Below, one piece after another: positions 62,995 through 64,000 of a stretch of 64,000 nucleotides of DNA. Both the position numbers and the translations under genes were made by a program. Under the pieces are notes generated by a model, which saw nothing but the letters and a program-made list of their open reading frames with translations, was not told the DNA's origin and did no database searches. Within the stretch, counting starts at the first letter, position 1, and each line of letters begins with the position of its first letter. Origin of the DNA: Prostheceraeus crozeri (Eukaryota > Platyhelminthes > Polycladida > Euryleptidae); contig CAJQUW010008614.1 of the NCBI GenBank assembly GCA_907163375.1, forward strand, positions 310,001-374,000, in the 5' to 3' direction.

Positions 62995-64000
62995 ATGAAC
63001 AACCAAATGCCAACAACAAGCAAAAATCAGCAACAGCACAGATTTGTTGAAATCGACAGCATTAATGACACGAACAATCATGTAATCCCGAAGAACACAG
63101 TCAAACGTGATAGGTGGGCGATCAATATGTTTACGTATTGGTATAAGCAAAGGTTCAATGCAGATGTGCAAGTACAAAATTTGACCGATGAACAACTTAT
63201 TGACAATGTATCTCGCTTCATTCATGAAACAAGAAAAGATGGCGGAGGATGCTATTCTCCAACTAGTCTCGTCAGCATTATTTCCGGGATTCAGCATCAC
63301 ATCAATCTGGATGGTAATCGAAGTGTGGACTTTTTCAAAGAACATAAGTTTCATCTCATAACACGAAGTTTGGATGCTGCGATGAAGATCGCTACGAGAA
63401 ATGGTGTAGGGCTGCAGCGCAAACACGCAGAAATCATTTCAGAAGAGGAAGAAAAGAAGATGTGGACTTCTGTTTTCGGAGATGAAAGTCCTTCGCAGAT
63501 AATCAAGACGCTGTTCTACCTAAATGGAATACATTTCGCTCTAAGCGGTGGAAGTGAGCACACTGAGTTGACAATTGACCAATTCGAAGCGACAGAAAGA
63601 AACGGTAAACGCTGCCTCATTTACAGTGAGAAATTTTCCAAGACATTTAGAGGAGGTTTAAGGGATATGCGAAAATCTCCAAAGAAAGTTGTTCATTTTG
63701 AAAATGTTTCAAGCGACGGGAGGAAAAGTCACATCGATCTTTTCACAAAGTTTATCTCAGTTCGACCGAAAAGAACAACGCGATTTTATCTGCAGCCGCT
63801 CAAAGAACCGAAAGATGGATGCTGGTTTTCAACCAGACCGATTGGCAAAAATTCCTTGAGTAAATTTATGAAAGACATCTGTTTTCTGTCTGGAATTGAT
63901 GGCAGAAAAACTAACCATAGTCTCAGAGCTACCTGTGCGAGTCGCCTACATCAATCGAATGTCGATGAACAACTCATCAAGGAGCACACCGGGCATCAAA
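62995..64000 (+). CDS. Crypton-like tyrosine recombinase (DUF3504-type), runs off the window
   Basis: Open for 335 codons from ATG 62,995 (MNNQMPTTSKNQQQHRF) to the window end. Core-binding domain: KRDRWAINMFTYWYKQRF, then GGGCYSPTSLVSIISGI. Catalytic domain: YLNGIHFALSGGSEHTEL, where relatives have 'GLRGGxEHxxL', so the first catalytic Arg is Ser here. Then GCWFSTRPIGKNSLSKFMK, NHSLRATCASRLHQ with His and the second Arg, and KEHTGHQ with the late His. The Tyr should follow just outside. No stop interrupts it, so this is the best preserved transposon gene in the window, yet perhaps catalytically impaired. Confidence 0.85.
   Translation, partial: MNNQMPTTSKNQQQHRFVEIDSINDTNNHVIPKNTVKRDRWAINMFTYWYKQRFNADVQVQNLTDEQLIDNVSRFIHETRKDGGGCYSPTSLVSIISGIQHHINLDGNRSVDFFKEHKFHLITRSLDAAMKIATRNGVGLQRKHAEIISEEEEKKMWTSVFGDESPSQIIKTLFYLNGIHFALSGGSEHTELTIDQFEATERNGKRCLIYSEKFSKTFRGGLRDMRKSPKKVVHFENVSSDGRKSHIDLFTKFISVRPKRTTRFYLQPLKEPKDGCWFSTRPIGKNSLSKFMKDICFLSGIDGRKTNHSLRATCASRLHQSNVDEQLIKEHTGHQ

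Overview
This 64-kb window looks like intergenic or heterochromatin-like DNA from an AT-rich invertebrate animal genome. The mix of elements (Polinton, Penelope-like elements, CR1/L2-type LINEs, Crypton-type tyrosine recombinases, Tc1/mariner and MULE transposons) fits an aquatic invertebrate. Short words such as taggcctac and tacatgta weakly hint at an echinoderm or hemichordate, but the sequence cannot settle the species. I recognise no host gene; almost every protein-like stretch belongs to a transposable element, most of them decayed.

Layout. 1-1330: a mariner-group transposon. 2212-3342: a Tc1 element with a transposase fragment. 3.9-5.9 kb: a palindrome, a 200-bp MITE and a Crypton-like tyrosine recombinase pseudogene. 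6.0-8.0 kb: a LINE 3' fragment and a Penelope-like element (PLE) ending in a hammerhead-like motif. 8.1-19.7 kb: a second PLE on the minus strand, split by an 838-bp element with an 8-bp target duplication and by a 9.46-kb element with ~460-bp inverted termini. The larger insert carries an unfamiliar transposase-like gene and has itself received two LINEs. 20.15-50.57 kb: a PLE inverted repeat split by a third LINE. That LINE holds an internally deleted mariner in its 5' region and a ~22-kb Polinton inside its ORF1. 51.8-54.3 kb: a Tc1 element and a mariner remnant. 56.8-57.2 kb: an RTE-like LINE fragment. 60.06-61.38 kb: a head-to-head PLE palindrome. 61.4-62.7 kb: a hairpin, a 33-bp minisatellite, a MULE fragment and another palindrome. 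62,995 to the window end: an open Crypton-like recombinase reading frame.

The Polinton (23,444-45,441) is the centrepiece. It has AG...CT termini, a 6-bp target duplication (ATTGAT) and long terminal inverted repeats. It carries protein-primed type DNA polymerase, integrase with chromodomain, packaging ATPase, adenovirus-like protease, major capsid protein, two basic virion-like proteins and a tandem set of capsid/fibre-like ORFs. It is a fossil, broken at several places, but its TIRs differ by only roughly 4% by eye, so it is not very old. Less expected cargo: a TATA-binding-protein-like gene, tandem genes that may be PC4-like, a DEDDh exonuclease-like gene and small RING-like ORFs. Seven sites in the element share a core-promoter layout (TATA box, then TCATT or TCACT 26-30 nt on), and three genes begin with an ATG-only first exon. 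Together these suggest an element-specific transcription system, which I regard as the most interesting feature of the window.
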